Assembly: GCA_045599385.1 (NCBI GenBank)
Contig: JAZRVW010000037.1
Location: 1 to 64,000 of the forward strand
From: F23-B02 sp045599385
GTDB lineage: Bacteria > Bacillota > Clostridia > Oscillospirales > Oscillospiraceae
DNA: 64,000 bases
Direction of reading: 5' to 3'
Shown: piece by piece, positions 24,686 through 33,351 of the stretch
Layout: every line of letters begins with the position of its first letter
Position numbering within the stretch: the first letter of the stretch is position 1
Translations under genes and position numbers: made by a program
Notes under the pieces: model-generated
What the model was told of the DNA's origin: nothing
Database searches by the model: none
What the model saw: the letters and a program-made list of their open reading frames with translations, nothing else

Positions 24686-25846
24686 GTGAAAGCAGTCAAA
24701 CGAATCATCGCGCTTGCCGCGGCCGCACTATTGCTGGCTTTTGCTTTTAATATCGGTTCTGTTCGTGATTACGTGCTTGATGCCGGTTCCTCCGTTTTGC
24801 GCAGCATCGGTATTTCCACCCCCGGCGACCGTCCTTCGCAGGAAGAGGTCATGGCAAAAATCACAGAACAGATAAAAGCCTACCGCACAACCGTTAAGCT
24901 TGAAAACATTGATTCCGACACGGCTGTCACTGCCTTTAAAGCCGTTTTCAAGGAGCACCCCGAATTTTTCTGGATTGGTGGCGGATACACCTGTACCCAA
25001 CGCACCGCTGCCGACGGAAGCTGCAAAACAGAGCTTGCGCTCTCATTAAATTTTGACGCCGAAAGTATTCCAGAAATGGATTCCCGATTCCGCGAGGCCG
25101 TCAGCGCCGTTACATCTCAGGTCAGCGCAGGCAGCTCGGATTATGAAAAAGCTCTTTTCGCCCATGACTACATCATTGACAACTGCGATTATGATTTTGA
25201 GCTGAGCGGCAGCATTTCCGCAGGCGCTGAGGAGTTTGACCGTTCAGGCATCACCGCCTACGGCTGCCTTATAAATCACCTTGCCGTATGCTCGGGCTAC
25301 ACAGCCGCATTTCAGGTGCTTATGAATGAGCTCGGTGTTGAAGGCGGACGCACCGAGGGTGTTGCGGGAAACGACGGCACAATCAACAACCACGTCTGGA
25401 ATTACATCACCCTTGACGGTGAAAACTATTATATTGATGTCACCTGGGACGACCTGGGCTTTGACGGTGCGCCTGCTCCCGCAGGGAATCAGCTTTCCCA
25501 CAGATACTTCTGCGTTACGGGCAGCGAGCTTTACAAAAGCCACAGTCTCGATGAGGGTGAATCCGACGCAGGCTGCGTGGCAACAAAATATAATTACCAT
25601 ATATACAACAAATATTACCTCAGCGCATACGATTTCGACTCCGTCAGCGAGCTTATCGACGCTCAGTTCGGAAGCGGCATCATGGAGGTAAAGTTTTCCT
25701 CATCAGGAGAATTGCAGCAAGCCTGCAGCGATTTATTCGAAAGCAACCGCGTATTCAGCATTCCTTCTATAAGGTCAGGCGGCTACCGTTCCGTATGGCA
25801 CAGCGAATGCGAGGACTGCTGCGTTCTCACACTATGGGTTGAATAG
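24686..25846 (+). CDS. Secreted or membrane-anchored transglutaminase-like protein
   Basis: The protein has 386 residues, starting at GTG with AAGGAG. An N-terminal hydrophobic segment (about 5-25) suggests export or anchoring. The transglutaminase-like core has Cys in AVCSGYTAAF, His in NNHVWNYI and Asp in YIDVTWDD, the usual Cys-His-Asp triad. Such proteins in Firmicutes are protease- or transglutaminase-like enzymes at the cell surface. The C-terminal about 90 residues are unassigned. It lies 215 bp after the double-glycine peptide but behind a terminator, so they are probably separate units. Confidence 0.8.
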   Translation: MKAVKRIIALAAAALLLAFAFNIGSVRDYVLDAGSSVLRSIGISTPGDRPSQEEVMAKITEQIKAYRTTVKLENIDSDTAVTAFKAVFKEHPEFFWIGGGYTCTQRTAADGSCKTELALSLNFDAESIPEMDSRFREAVSAVTSQVSAGSSDYEKALFAHDYIIDNCDYDFELSGSISAGAEEFDRSGITAYGCLINHLAVCSGYTAAFQVLMNELGVEGGRTEGVAGNDGTINNHVWNYITLDGENYYIDVTWDDLGFDGAPAPAGNQLSHRYFCVTGSELYKSHSLDEGESDAGCVATKYNYHIYNKYYLSAYDFDSVSELIDAQFGSGIMEVKFSSSGELQQACSDLFESNRVFSIPSIRSGGYRSVWHSECEDCCVLTLWVE

Positions 25847-25854
25847 TACATTTC

Positions 25855-25887
25855 AAACCTGCATACTGATTAGTATGCAGGTTTTTA
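25855..25887 (+). terminator. Terminator after the transglutaminase-like gene
   Basis: The stem AACCTGCATACT / AGTATGCAGGTT is followed by TTTATT. Confidence 0.88.
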
Positions 25888-26164
25888 TTATGATAATTAT
25901 TTATCAATCCGTTAACTGTCTTCACACCGCATTGTGCAGAAACAGCCATGTTTTTTACTTTCAGCAGACCGATAAGTGAGCCTTTAGTCCGAGTTTTATG
26001 CTTAAACCCCGTTCCGACAAAATTGCCCGTATAAGTTTTTGTAAAGACATTAATCGTCCGTGTTAATGCTGAGTTAATTTCACGGGCTATCTATTGTATT
26101 CTTAATTTTTACTATTAAAATGTAATCACAAAAACGCTTCGGCGTAATAAAAGGAGAGAAAACT
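25888..26164 (+). other. Intergenic region upstream of the NSS transporter
   Basis: About 280 bp without a gene. It holds AT-rich sequence before 26150 that could carry the transporter promoter, but no -35/-10 pair stands out. AAGGAGAG precedes the transporter ATG. No riboswitch-like structure is recognised. Confidence 0.4.
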
Positions 26165-27619
26165 ATGGAAACTAAACGTGAGGGTTTTGGCTCCAACTTT
26201 GGTTTTATCATGGCCGCTGTAGGTTCCGCAGTAGGTCTTGGTAACATCTGGGGCTTCCCCTACAAAATGGGCAACAACGGCGGCTTCGCCTTCCTGCTCG
26301 TTTACCTCTGCCTCGCAATCTTCGTCGGTCTCGCAGTTATGGTCGGCGAGCTGGCAATCGGTCGTAAGACCGGCAAGAGCCCCATTGCAGCATACCGCGC
26401 AATGAGCAAGAAGTTCACCTGGATGGGCTACATAGCAGTTGCAGTTCCCTTCCTCGTTCTCTGCTTCTACTTCGTCCTCGGCGGTATGGTCATGCGTTTC
26501 GCAGGCGGCTACCTGCTGTCCATGTTCGGTGCAAGCACCGAAACTGCATGGAACGTTGCAAGCACCGCTGACTTCTACGGAATGTTCCGTAACAACGGCA
26601 TGAGCATGGTCATCTGGACCGCAGTTTTCATTGCACTGAACGCATTCATCGTATCCCGCGGCGTTGGCGGCGGCATCGAAAAGTTCTGCAACATCGGTAT
26701 GCCCTGTCTCTTCGTTATCCTCATCGTCTGCATCGTTTACGTTGCATTCCAGCCCGGTGCAGTTGAAGGCTACAAGTTCATGTTCGGCTTCAATGTTGAT
26801 CCTCTTAAGGACAACTTCATCGGTGTTCTGAAGACCGCTGCAGGTCAGATGTTCTTCTCCCTGTCTCTCGGCATGGGCGCTATCATCACTTACGGTTCTT
26901 ACCTTGCAAAGGGTGAGAAGCTCCAGAAGAACGCAGTCATCATCGTTATCATGGATACCATGGTAGCAATCATGGCAGGTATGATCGTACTTCCCGGCTG
27001 CGCAGCATTCGGCATCGACTACGGCAGCGGCCCCAGCCTCCTCTTCGCTTCCATGCAGGCTGTATTTACCAAAATGGGCGGCTTCATCGGCAACCTCATG
27101 GGCTTCCTGTTCTACTTCCTCGTCTTCATCGCAGCAATCTCCTCCTCCATGTCCCTGCTCGAGGCTATTACCGCTGCACGTGTTGACGCAAACGTGGAAA
27201 AGGGCAAGGCTCCCAAGCGCGCAAAGACCGCAATCATCTTTGCACTCATTATCTTCTTCTTCTGCCTGCCCACCGCACTTGACGGTATCGGCATGAGCCA
27301 GGCAAACGGCGCAACCATCAACACTCCCGCTGACATCGTCGGCATCGTTCCCGATGCAGACGGTCATATCCCCATGTGGTCTGACTGCTGGCTTGACTTC
27401 TATGACCTGCTGTCTGAAGGTATTCTGATGCCTCTCGGTGCAATGATCATGGCATTCGCAATCGGCTGGATTTGGAAGATTGACGTTGTCATCGAAGAGG
27501 CTGAACAGTGCGGCAACAAGTTCTGGGGCAAGGGCTTCTTCAACCTGTGCTACAAGTTCATCACTCCTATCGGCATGGCATTCGTTCTGTACGGTCAGAT
27601 AGTTGACTTCTTTGTCTGA
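26165..27619 (+). CDS. Sodium-dependent neurotransmitter:sodium symporter family (NSS) transporter
   Basis: The protein has 484 residues and about eleven to twelve membrane helices. It opens with the NSS signature FGFIMAAVGSAVGLGNIWGFPY, in which the unwound TM1 region binds Na+ and substrate. The family (LeuT, MhsT) imports amino acids with sodium. The substrate cannot be told. A 37-residue microprotein gene follows downstream; a few NSS transporters use a small partner subunit, but no family resemblance is seen here. Codon bias suggests high expression. Confidence 0.93.
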   Translation: METKREGFGSNFGFIMAAVGSAVGLGNIWGFPYKMGNNGGFAFLLVYLCLAIFVGLAVMVGELAIGRKTGKSPIAAYRAMSKKFTWMGYIAVAVPFLVLCFYFVLGGMVMRFAGGYLLSMFGASTETAWNVASTADFYGMFRNNGMSMVIWTAVFIALNAFIVSRGVGGGIEKFCNIGMPCLFVILIVCIVYVAFQPGAVEGYKFMFGFNVDPLKDNFIGVLKTAAGQMFFSLSLGMGAIITYGSYLAKGEKLQKNAVIIVIMDTMVAIMAGMIVLPGCAAFGIDYGSGPSLLFASMQAVFTKMGGFIGNLMGFLFYFLVFIAAISSSMSLLEAITAARVDANVEKGKAPKRAKTAIIFALIIFFFCLPTALDGIGMSQANGATINTPADIVGIVPDADGHIPMWSDCWLDFYDLLSEGILMPLGAMIMAFAIGWIWKIDVVIEEAEQCGNKFWGKGFFNLCYKFITPIGMAFVLYGQIVDFFV

Positions 27620-27636
27620 TACCCGATATGAAATTT

Positions 27637-27669
27637 AAAAACAGACCTGCTTCGGCAGGTCTGTTTTTT
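27637..27669 (+). terminator. Terminator after the NSS transporter
   Basis: The stem ACAGACCTGC / GCAGGTCTGT has a TTCG loop and a TTTTTT tail. Confidence 0.92.
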
Positions 27670-27756
27670 ATCATGTTAACATAATTTTAAACTTCAGCAA
27701 ATTATGTTTTAAATATGTACTATAATAATTTATTTTAGTTATTTAATTATTTTTTA

Positions 27757-27785
27757 TTGACAACGTGTTTCTAAAATGTTACTAT
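27757..27785 (+). promoter_or_regulatory. Promoter of the 37-residue microprotein gene
   Basis: TTGACA, 17 bp and TACTAT, with TGT before the -10. A TATAAT three bases further down is an alternative -10 with a 20-bp spacer. Confidence 0.55.
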
Positions 27786-27831
27786 AATGGTGGAAATAGT
27801 CAAAAACACATTTTTTTAGGAGGAAATATCC

Positions 27832-27945
27832 ATGGAACTTATCACCAGCATTTATGCACTTTTCCGCTATATCATTATTACTTACGAACCCGACTCCGCT
27901 GACGAATTTGCTGCACTCGATGCACTTGTCGGCTACAAAGGCTAA
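27832..27945 (+). CDS. 37-residue microprotein with its own promoter and terminator
   Basis: The ATG follows TTAGGAGGAAATATCC, a consensus ribosome binding site. The peptide begins MELITSIYALFRYIIITYEP, a hydrophobic/amphipathic segment, and ends acidic and alanine-rich (DSADEFAALDALVGYKG). It is bounded by a TTGACA promoter upstream and a terminator 15 bp downstream, so it is a complete transcription unit. No family is recognised. It lies 212 bp after the NSS transporter. Confidence 0.65.
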   Translation: MELITSIYALFRYIIITYEPDSADEFAALDALVGYKG

Positions 27946-27960
27946 GAGCTGAAAAACACT

Positions 27961-27992
27961 AAAACAGACCTGCATTTTGCGGGTCTGTTTTT
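27961..27992 (+). terminator. Terminator after the 37-residue microprotein
   Basis: The stem AACAGACCTGC / GCGGGTCTGTT (one G-T pair) has a TTTTTAT tail. The stem resembles that at 27637. Confidence 0.88.
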
Positions 27993-28105
27993 ATTTGCTT
28001 AAAATCTGATATTAATGTATAAATTTCTTAACACCATGTTAACGTCTTAATATGTTATACTTGTATCGCATTAAGGCGGAATTTGACTGTTTCGGGTGAA
28101 ATACT

Positions 28106-29188
28106 ATGAAAATTTTGCGCTCAGGTACTAAACCTCCTTTTAAACGCACGCTTCGCAACTGGCTGATTCTCTTTGCCGTACTTGGTGCCGCATGGATTCT
28201 TTGCACGGTAATCGGCACTGCGGGATCTACTGACGATTACTATGTTGCGTTTATATTCGTACTTGCCGTACTTGTTATCTCCCTCCTTACAGACGGATAC
28301 TTTTACGGTATTCTCGCATCGCTTGTCAGCGTTCTCGGCGTCAACTGGGCATTCACCTATCCGTACATGGAGCTAAACTTCACAATATACGGATACCCCA
28401 CCACGTTTATTACAATGCTTGCCGTATCGCTTGTAATTTCAACTCTGACTACCCGTATTCGCGAGCATGAGAAGCTCAAGCACGAAAGCGAGCAGGCAGA
28501 GCTCCGCGCAAGCCTTCTCCGCTCCATTTCCCATGACCTGCGCACGCCTCTTACATCTATCATCGGCTCCATAAGCACAGTAATTGATGAGCCAAACATC
28601 AGCACTAAACAGCGCAACAGTCTGCTTTACGGGGCAAAGTCCGACGCGGAATGGCTGATACGCATGGTTGAAAATCTTCTGTCCATAACGCGAATCAGCG
28701 GCACCGAGGATACGGAAATCATTAAGTCCCCGGAAATGCTGGAGGAAATCATCGGTGAATGCTCCGCAAATTTCAAGAAGCGCAATCCGGGCGTAAATCT
28801 TAAGGTTTCGGTTCCCGAGGATTTCATCATGGTTGAAGTTGATGCCATGCTCGTTGAGCAGGTTATTATGAATCTTCTTGAAAACTCCGTGCATCACGCG
28901 AAAACCGCTTCAGAAATTAAGCTCAGCGCCTTTTCCGACGGCGGTTTCGCGCACATTGTGGTTTCCGACAACGGCGTGGGTATCGACCCTGCAATAATAG
29001 ATGACTTGTTCAAGGGTCAGATTTCACCTACCGACAACAACAAATTCCGCGGCATAGGACTTGCAGTCTGCAAGACCATAGTCAACGCTCACAATGGAGA
29101 AATCTTTTTCCGCAACAGTGACGCAGGCGGTGCCGTTTTTGAATTCACATTACCTATGGAGGTCGCAAACGATGAATATCAGGGATAA
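28106..29188 (+). CDS. KdpD-like sensor histidine kinase (short form)
   Basis: The protein has 360 residues. About three or four membrane helices (18-117) form a DUF4118-type KdpD sensor region. HisKA follows with SISHDLRTPL (His143), then HATPase with NLLENSVHHA, DNGVGI and FRGIGLAVCKTIV. The KdpD N-terminal ATP-binding and USP domains are absent, so this is the C-terminal half of KdpD. It is paired with a KdpE-like regulator that it overlaps by 17 bases. No kdpFABC potassium pump genes are in this window, so its target is unknown. Confidence 0.9.
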   Translation: MKILRSGTKPPFKRTLRNWLILFAVLGAAWILCTVIGTAGSTDDYYVAFIFVLAVLVISLLTDGYFYGILASLVSVLGVNWAFTYPYMELNFTIYGYPTTFITMLAVSLVISTLTTRIREHEKLKHESEQAELRASLLRSISHDLRTPLTSIIGSISTVIDEPNISTKQRNSLLYGAKSDAEWLIRMVENLLSITRISGTEDTEIIKSPEMLEEIIGECSANFKKRNPGVNLKVSVPEDFIMVEVDAMLVEQVIMNLLENSVHHAKTASEIKLSAFSDGGFAHIVVSDNGVGIDPAIIDDLFKGQISPTDNNKFRGIGLAVCKTIVNAHNGEIFFRNSDAGGAVFEFTLPMEVANDEYQG

Positions 29189-29879
29189 AATTCTTATTGT
29201 TGAAGATGAGCGAAGCATAACAAATTTTCTGAAAACGATTCTCGTTTCCAATGACTACGACGTTATCATTGCCCGCTCGGGTGCAGAGGCATATTCCATG
29301 ATTACCTCGCACTGTCCGGACCTTATCGTACTTGACCTGGGTTTGCCCGATATTGACGGTCTGCAGATTATCAAATCCGTGCGTGAATGGACTCTGCTTC
29401 CCATTGTAGTTGTTTCCGCGCGCTCTCACGAGCGCGACAAGGTTGAGGCGCTTGACTTAGGCGCAGATGACTACATCACGAAGCCCTTCGGCGCAGGCGA
29501 GCTTCTTGCGCGCATACGCACCGCAATCCGCCACACCCGCACGGGACTTGCAAACGAAACAATCGCCACAACGGGCAAGTTCAAGGCAGGCGACCTTGAG
29601 ATTGACTATGACAAGCATCAGGTATTTGTAAACGGTGTCAATGCGGGGCTTACGCAGAACGAATATAAAATCGTTGCGCTTCTGGGCAAATGCGCAGGCA
29701 AGGTGCTGACCTATGACTACATAATCAAGGAGCTGTGGGGACCCGGTACCAGAGGCAACAATCAGAGTCTCCGTGTCCACATGGCAAATATCCGCCGCAA
29801 GATTGAAAAGAACCCCGGTGAACCCGAATATATCTTCACCGAAATCGGTGTGGGCTACCGCATGATTGAGTCCGATTAA
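29172..29879 (+). CDS. KdpE-like OmpR-family response regulator
   Basis: The protein has 235 residues from the ATG at 29172 (ATGGAGG before it). The receiver domain has acidic pocket VEDE, phospho-acceptor Asp55 in LIVLDLGLPD, and KPF with the conserved Lys. The C-terminal winged helix has ELWGPGTRGNNQSLRVHMANIRRKIE, close to KdpE. The longer upstream frame lies within the kinase gene and is rejected. Likely phosphorylated by the kinase encoded just before it. Confidence 0.93.
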   Translation: MNIRDKILIVEDERSITNFLKTILVSNDYDVIIARSGAEAYSMITSHCPDLIVLDLGLPDIDGLQIIKSVREWTLLPIVVVSARSHERDKVEALDLGADDYITKPFGAGELLARIRTAIRHTRTGLANETIATTGKFKAGDLEIDYDKHQVFVNGVNAGLTQNEYKIVALLGKCAGKVLTYDYIIKELWGPGTRGNNQSLRVHMANIRRKIEKNPGEPEYIFTEIGVGYRMIESD

Positions 29880-29908
29880 TTTACGTTTAGTTTATAAATT
29901 CATCAGAT

Positions 29909-29948
29909 AACATGGTATAATGGTTTTGCTGTTATACCATGTTTTTAT
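29909..29948 (+). terminator. Terminator after the KdpE-like gene
   Basis: The stem AACATGGTATAA / TTATACCATGTT is followed by TTTAT. Confidence 0.8.
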
Positions 29949-29959
29949 AGGGGGATAAA

Positions 29960-30868
29960 ATGTCCAAAAGTATTCTCAAGGAACACGTTTTTCCGTTAAT
30001 AATGATTCTTGCGGGTGCCGTCATAGCGGCCTTCTCCATTGAATGCTTCCTGCTGCCCAACACCATTCTCGACGGCGGCGTAACTGGCACAAGCATGATA
30101 ATCAACAAACTCGCAGGGCTTCCCCTGAGTATTCTTATTGTTGTAATAAACATTCCGTTTTTCGTTGTAGGCTTCAAGGCCCTCGGCAAGCGATTTCTGC
30201 TTCGCGCCGTAATCGCCATCGCCGTGTTTTCCTCCATGCTGGAGGTTTTCGCCGTAATGGAGCCAATTACGGATTCCGAGCTTCTTGCCGTTGTCTTCGG
30301 CGGAGTAATTCTCGGCGTTGGTGTCGGACTTGTCCTGCGCTTCGGCGGCTGTCTTGACGGCACCGAAATTGCCGCCATGCTTCTTTCAAAAAAGCTCGGC
30401 ATGTCAACGGGCGGCATCATCTTTGCTTTCAATATAGTCATATATTCCGTTGCAGGCTTCTGCTTTGACTGGACCAGCGCAATGTACTCCCTCCTCACCT
30501 ACTTTATCACCTTCAAGATAATCGACCTTGTGGAAGTCGGCATGGAGGGTGCAAAGGCCGCCATGATTATCACGGAAAATGCCGATGTGCTTGCCGACAC
30601 CATATACAGCAGGCTCGGACGCACCTGCACCTTCATTTCTGCGGAAGGTCTTGTCAGCGGCAGCAGAAAAACCGTTTTGTACTGTGTAATCACCCGCGTT
30701 GAAGTCAATGAGTTCAAGCGCATTATCCGTGACGCTGACGTTTCCGCCTTTGTAACCATATCCGAGGTATCCGAAATTCTCGGCAATCACATCAAGAAAA
30801 GCTCACCCGCAAATAAAGAAAAGTCATTGACAAAAGAGGCCTCAGCCGCTACCATAGAAACGAAATAA
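29960..30868 (+). CDS. YitT family membrane protein
   Basis: The protein has 302 residues. Five or so membrane helices (LLPNTILDGGVTGTSMIINKL is the YitT/DUF161 signature region) are followed by a C-terminal DUF2179 domain (about 200-280). The last 20 residues are a Ser/Lys/Ala-rich tail. The function of YitT proteins is not established. Monocistronic or with the deaminase gene 23 bp downstream. Confidence 0.88.
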   Translation: MSKSILKEHVFPLIMILAGAVIAAFSIECFLLPNTILDGGVTGTSMIINKLAGLPLSILIVVINIPFFVVGFKALGKRFLLRAVIAIAVFSSMLEVFAVMEPITDSELLAVVFGGVILGVGVGLVLRFGGCLDGTEIAAMLLSKKLGMSTGGIIFAFNIVIYSVAGFCFDWTSAMYSLLTYFITFKIIDLVEVGMEGAKAAMIITENADVLADTIYSRLGRTCTFISAEGLVSGSRKTVLYCVITRVEVNEFKRIIRDADVSAFVTISEVSEILGNHIKKSSPANKEKSLTKEASAATIETK

Positions 30869-30891
30869 ACTATATGCGGGGGTAAAGAACC

Positions 30892-31377
30892 ATGGATTTG
30901 CGCACAAGCAAGGAAAATTATTATCTTGATATTGCCGACGCTGTTCTGCAGCGCTCCACCTGTCTGCGCCGTATGTACGGTGCAATCATTGTCCGCAACG
31001 ACGAAATCATTTCCACGGGCTATAACGGAGCTCCCCGCGGCAGAATCAACTGCACCGATGCAGGCCGCTGCGCACGTCAGGAGCTTAAAATTCCCTCAGG
31101 CGAGCGCTATGAGCTCTGCCGCAGCGTTCACGCCGAGGCAAACGCAATCATCTCCGCCTCACGCCGTGACATGATCGGCGCAACGCTGTACCTTGTAGGG
31201 CGCGACGCGCAGACGCATGAGCTTTTAAAGGACGCAACAAGCTGCTCCATGTGTCGCCGCCAGGTCATCAATGCGGGCATCGCAAAGGTAATTATCCGCA
31301 GCGGCGAAAAGACATTCAAAATCGTCGATGTTGAAGAGTGGGTAAAAAACGACGATTCTCTGTTCTGGACAGAATAA
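30892..31377 (+). CDS. dCMP deaminase (ComEB-like)
   Basis: The protein has 161 residues. It has the zinc motif HAEANAI and CSMCRRQVINAGI, as in deoxycytidylate deaminases and ComEB. The usual Pro before the second cysteine pair is Ser here (TSCSMC). It would convert dCMP to dUMP, feeding thymidylate synthesis. Its start is 23 bp after the YitT gene with a GGGGG-type ribosome binding site. Confidence 0.9.
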   Translation: MDLRTSKENYYLDIADAVLQRSTCLRRMYGAIIVRNDEIISTGYNGAPRGRINCTDAGRCARQELKIPSGERYELCRSVHAEANAIISASRRDMIGATLYLVGRDAQTHELLKDATSCSMCRRQVINAGIAKVIIRSGEKTFKIVDVEEWVKNDDSLFWTE

Positions 31378-31389
31378 TTAGCAAAAATC

Positions 31390-31424
31390 AAACGGCTGAA
31401 AGAGTTTCTCTTTCAGCCGTTTTT
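31390..31424. terminator. Bidirectional terminator
   Basis: The stem AAACGGCTGAAAGAG / CTCTTTCAGCCGTTT lies between the converging deaminase and zinc-ribbon genes. Confidence 0.88.
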
Positions 31425-31432
31425 GCTTTGGT

Positions 31433-31681
31433 TTATTTCCATCTTTTAAGTGTCGGGAACAGTTTTTGGCAATGCGCCTTCATCTCTTCATTGCTCATGC
31501 CCGCCTGTGCGCCGTACTGTGAGCACATTTCTATGTATTCCTCCATGGATACATCGTCGATGAACTCACCCTTCACATAGCAGTATTTGCAGTAATCATT
31601 ACTGAGGCTTCCGTCCTTTTCAGTACCCCACTGCTCATCTGAAGCAATGGGCATACCGCAGCTCTGGCAAACTTTTTCCAT
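31433..31681 (-). CDS. Putative zinc-ribbon protein (Zn_ribbon_2 type)
   Basis: The protein has 82 residues. VCQSCGMPI and YCKYCYVKGEF supply two CxxC pairs, typical of the small putative zinc-ribbon domain family (pfam12674-like). No other domain is seen. It lies in a minus-strand set with the coiled-coil protein and the YmdB-like enzyme, 12 bp from the former. Function unknown. Confidence 0.85.
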   Translation of the reverse strand: MEKVCQSCGMPIASDEQWGTEKDGSLSNDYCKYCYVKGEFIDDVSMEEYIEMCSQYGAQAGMSNEEMKAHCQKLFPTLKRWK

Positions 31682-31693
31682 ACTGTTTCTCCT

Positions 31694-32482
31694 TTATCCG
31701 TTCTTCAGCTTTTCGATTTCCATTGCAATGCTCTGGCAAAGCTGCGTTCTTTCGTTGAAAAGCCGTGTAAGCTCCGCCGCCTCACCGCTTCCGCCGCTGA
31801 AGTCCAGCTCCTCAAGAGTGTGGGTTTCAAGCTCCTCAAGCTTAAGGCGGCAGGCTTCAAGATGCTTTGCCGTACGGCGTTCGCGTTCTTCGGCTTCCGT
31901 AAATATGTTGTACAGCTCGCAGAACTCTTCCTCGCGGGCTTTTATGCTTTCCTCGTCATCTGCTTTGTATTTTGCCAAAATACCGTTGCGGCACTTCTCA
32001 GCCGTCCTTGACTTATCAACATTCTTTCTGTAGCCCAGCGCCATCAATGCACCAAGCACCGCAAAAACAGTTGTTTCCCACAGCGTAGGCTTGCTGAATA
32101 CGGCGCCTGCTACGGCAAATACTATGGCCAGCGCCCATATTGCGATAACGGGCCAGAGTCTGTTATTGCGCTCCGCGCATTTTTTCAGCTCAAGCGACTC
32201 TTTAACGTCAGCCTCAACCTCAGCGTGTACCTCCTCAGGCTCACGCTGACCTATTACGCAGCTGCAGAGAGCGGCTCTGCAGGCATCGCGTGTGTCATCT
32301 GCCTTCTCATGCTCGATATTGGCTTCGTTAAATTCCGCACGCGTATTGCGTAGATTTGCCAGCGCATCTTTACGTATCTGCTTGCGGCTTTCCTGCATCT
32401 CCGCAGCTATGCGCTCGCAGTCCGCTTTGCACTTATCAAGCTCGGCTTCCAGTACCGCGATTTTTGTTTCCTTATCCGTCAT
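31694..32482 (-). CDS. Coiled-coil membrane protein of unknown function
   Basis: The protein has 262 residues: an N-terminal charged coiled coil (about 1-105), two close membrane helices (about 108-146, IAIWALAIVFAVAGAVF and TVFAVLGALMAL), and a C-terminal charged coiled coil (about 160-262). Six or more cysteines lie in the helical parts. I do not recognise a family. It overlaps the YmdB-like gene by 4 bases (ATGA), so the two are translated together. Confidence 0.75.
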   Translation of the reverse strand: MTDKETKIAVLEAELDKCKADCERIAAEMQESRKQIRKDALANLRNTRAEFNEANIEHEKADDTRDACRAALCSCVIGQREPEEVHAEVEADVKESLELKKCAERNNRLWPVIAIWALAIVFAVAGAVFSKPTLWETTVFAVLGALMALGYRKNVDKSRTAEKCRNGILAKYKADDEESIKAREEEFCELYNIFTEAEERERRTAKHLEACRLKLEELETHTLEELDFSGGSGEAAELTRLFNERTQLCQSIAMEIEKLKNG

Positions 32483-33252
32483 GTGAGTCTAATTCCCTCC
32501 GCTTTCAGACATCTGCCGCTTTCGGAGTCGATCTCAAACACGCAGCCCTCAAGCTTTGCGGGGCCGCCTGCGGAGTCGTAGCGCTGAGGAGGATCGCCGA
32601 GGAATTTGCCGATTGACTGCTCGGGCTCGATTCCGATGACGGAGTTGATTGCGCCCGTCATACCCAGGTCGGTGATGTAGCCCGTACCCTTGGGAAGCAC
32701 GCAGGCATCGGAGGTCTGAACATGGGTGTGGGTACCCCAGACCGCGCTGGCTCTGCCGTCAAGCAGGAAGCCCATGGCGCGCTTTTCGCTTGTGCCTTCG
32801 GCATGGAAGTCCACAAGGATAATTTTTTCGCGGATTTCCTCCATGTAGCCGTCGGCAATGACGAAGGGGTTGTCGGTGTTTGTGTCAAGTGTAAAATGTC
32901 CCATAAGGTTCATGACGCAGACATCGCCGAAATCGGTTTTGAAAACCTCAAGTCCGCGTCCCGGGCATTGAGGGGCGCAGTTTGCAGGGCGCAGAATGCG
33001 CTTGCGCTCCTCAAGATAAGGCCGCAGCTCCGTGCGCGTCCATGTGTGGTTGCCCAGGGTAATTACATCAGCGCCTGCCCGAAAAATCGCATCGGCCTGA
33101 CGGGGAGTAACTCCCACAACGTTGGCGTTTTCGCCGTTCACAACGCAGAAGCTTATGCCCAGCTCCTGCTTTATTCTTTTAAGATTTTTGGTGATATATT
33201 CGAGTCCCGGTTCGCCGCAGACATCGCCCACCGCCAAGATTTTTATATTCAT
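32479..33252 (-). CDS. YmdB-like 2',3'-cyclic phosphodiesterase/metallophosphoesterase
   Basis: The protein has 257 residues of the TIGR00282 family: MNIKILAVGDVCGEPG at the start, NGENAN, TLGNHTW and DFHAEGTSEK, all metal ligands of the YmdB fold. In Bacillus YmdB hydrolyses 2',3'-cyclic nucleotides and links to biofilm and RNA metabolism. It is the first gene of a minus-strand unit with the coiled-coil membrane protein. Confidence 0.92.
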   Translation of the reverse strand: MNIKILAVGDVCGEPGLEYITKNLKRIKQELGISFCVVNGENANVVGVTPRQADAIFRAGADVITLGNHTWTRTELRPYLEERKRILRPANCAPQCPGRGLEVFKTDFGDVCVMNLMGHFTLDTNTDNPFVIADGYMEEIREKIILVDFHAEGTSEKRAMGFLLDGRASAVWGTHTHVQTSDACVLPKGTGYITDLGMTGAINSVIGIEPEQSIGKFLGDPPQRYDSAGGPAKLEGCVFEIDSESGRCLKAEGIRLT

Positions 33253-33284
33253 AAAAAAGCTGCCTTTCGTGGATTCATACGGTT

Positions 33285-33314
33285 ATTATAGCATAACTTT
33301 CACTGCTGTATCAA
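33285..33314 (-). promoter_or_regulatory. Promoter of the YmdB-like gene
   Basis: TTGATA, 18 bp and TATAAT with a preceding TGC on the minus strand. Confidence 0.6.
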
Positions 33315-33351
33315 AACATTTTGGAGATAATATGTTACGGAGGTGTAAACA

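Noticed and set aside
26126..27367. Minus-strand frame of 413 codons opposite the NSS transporter
   Set aside because: It mirrors the biased codon use of the transporter; Cys/Asp/Glu/His-rich nonsense composition.
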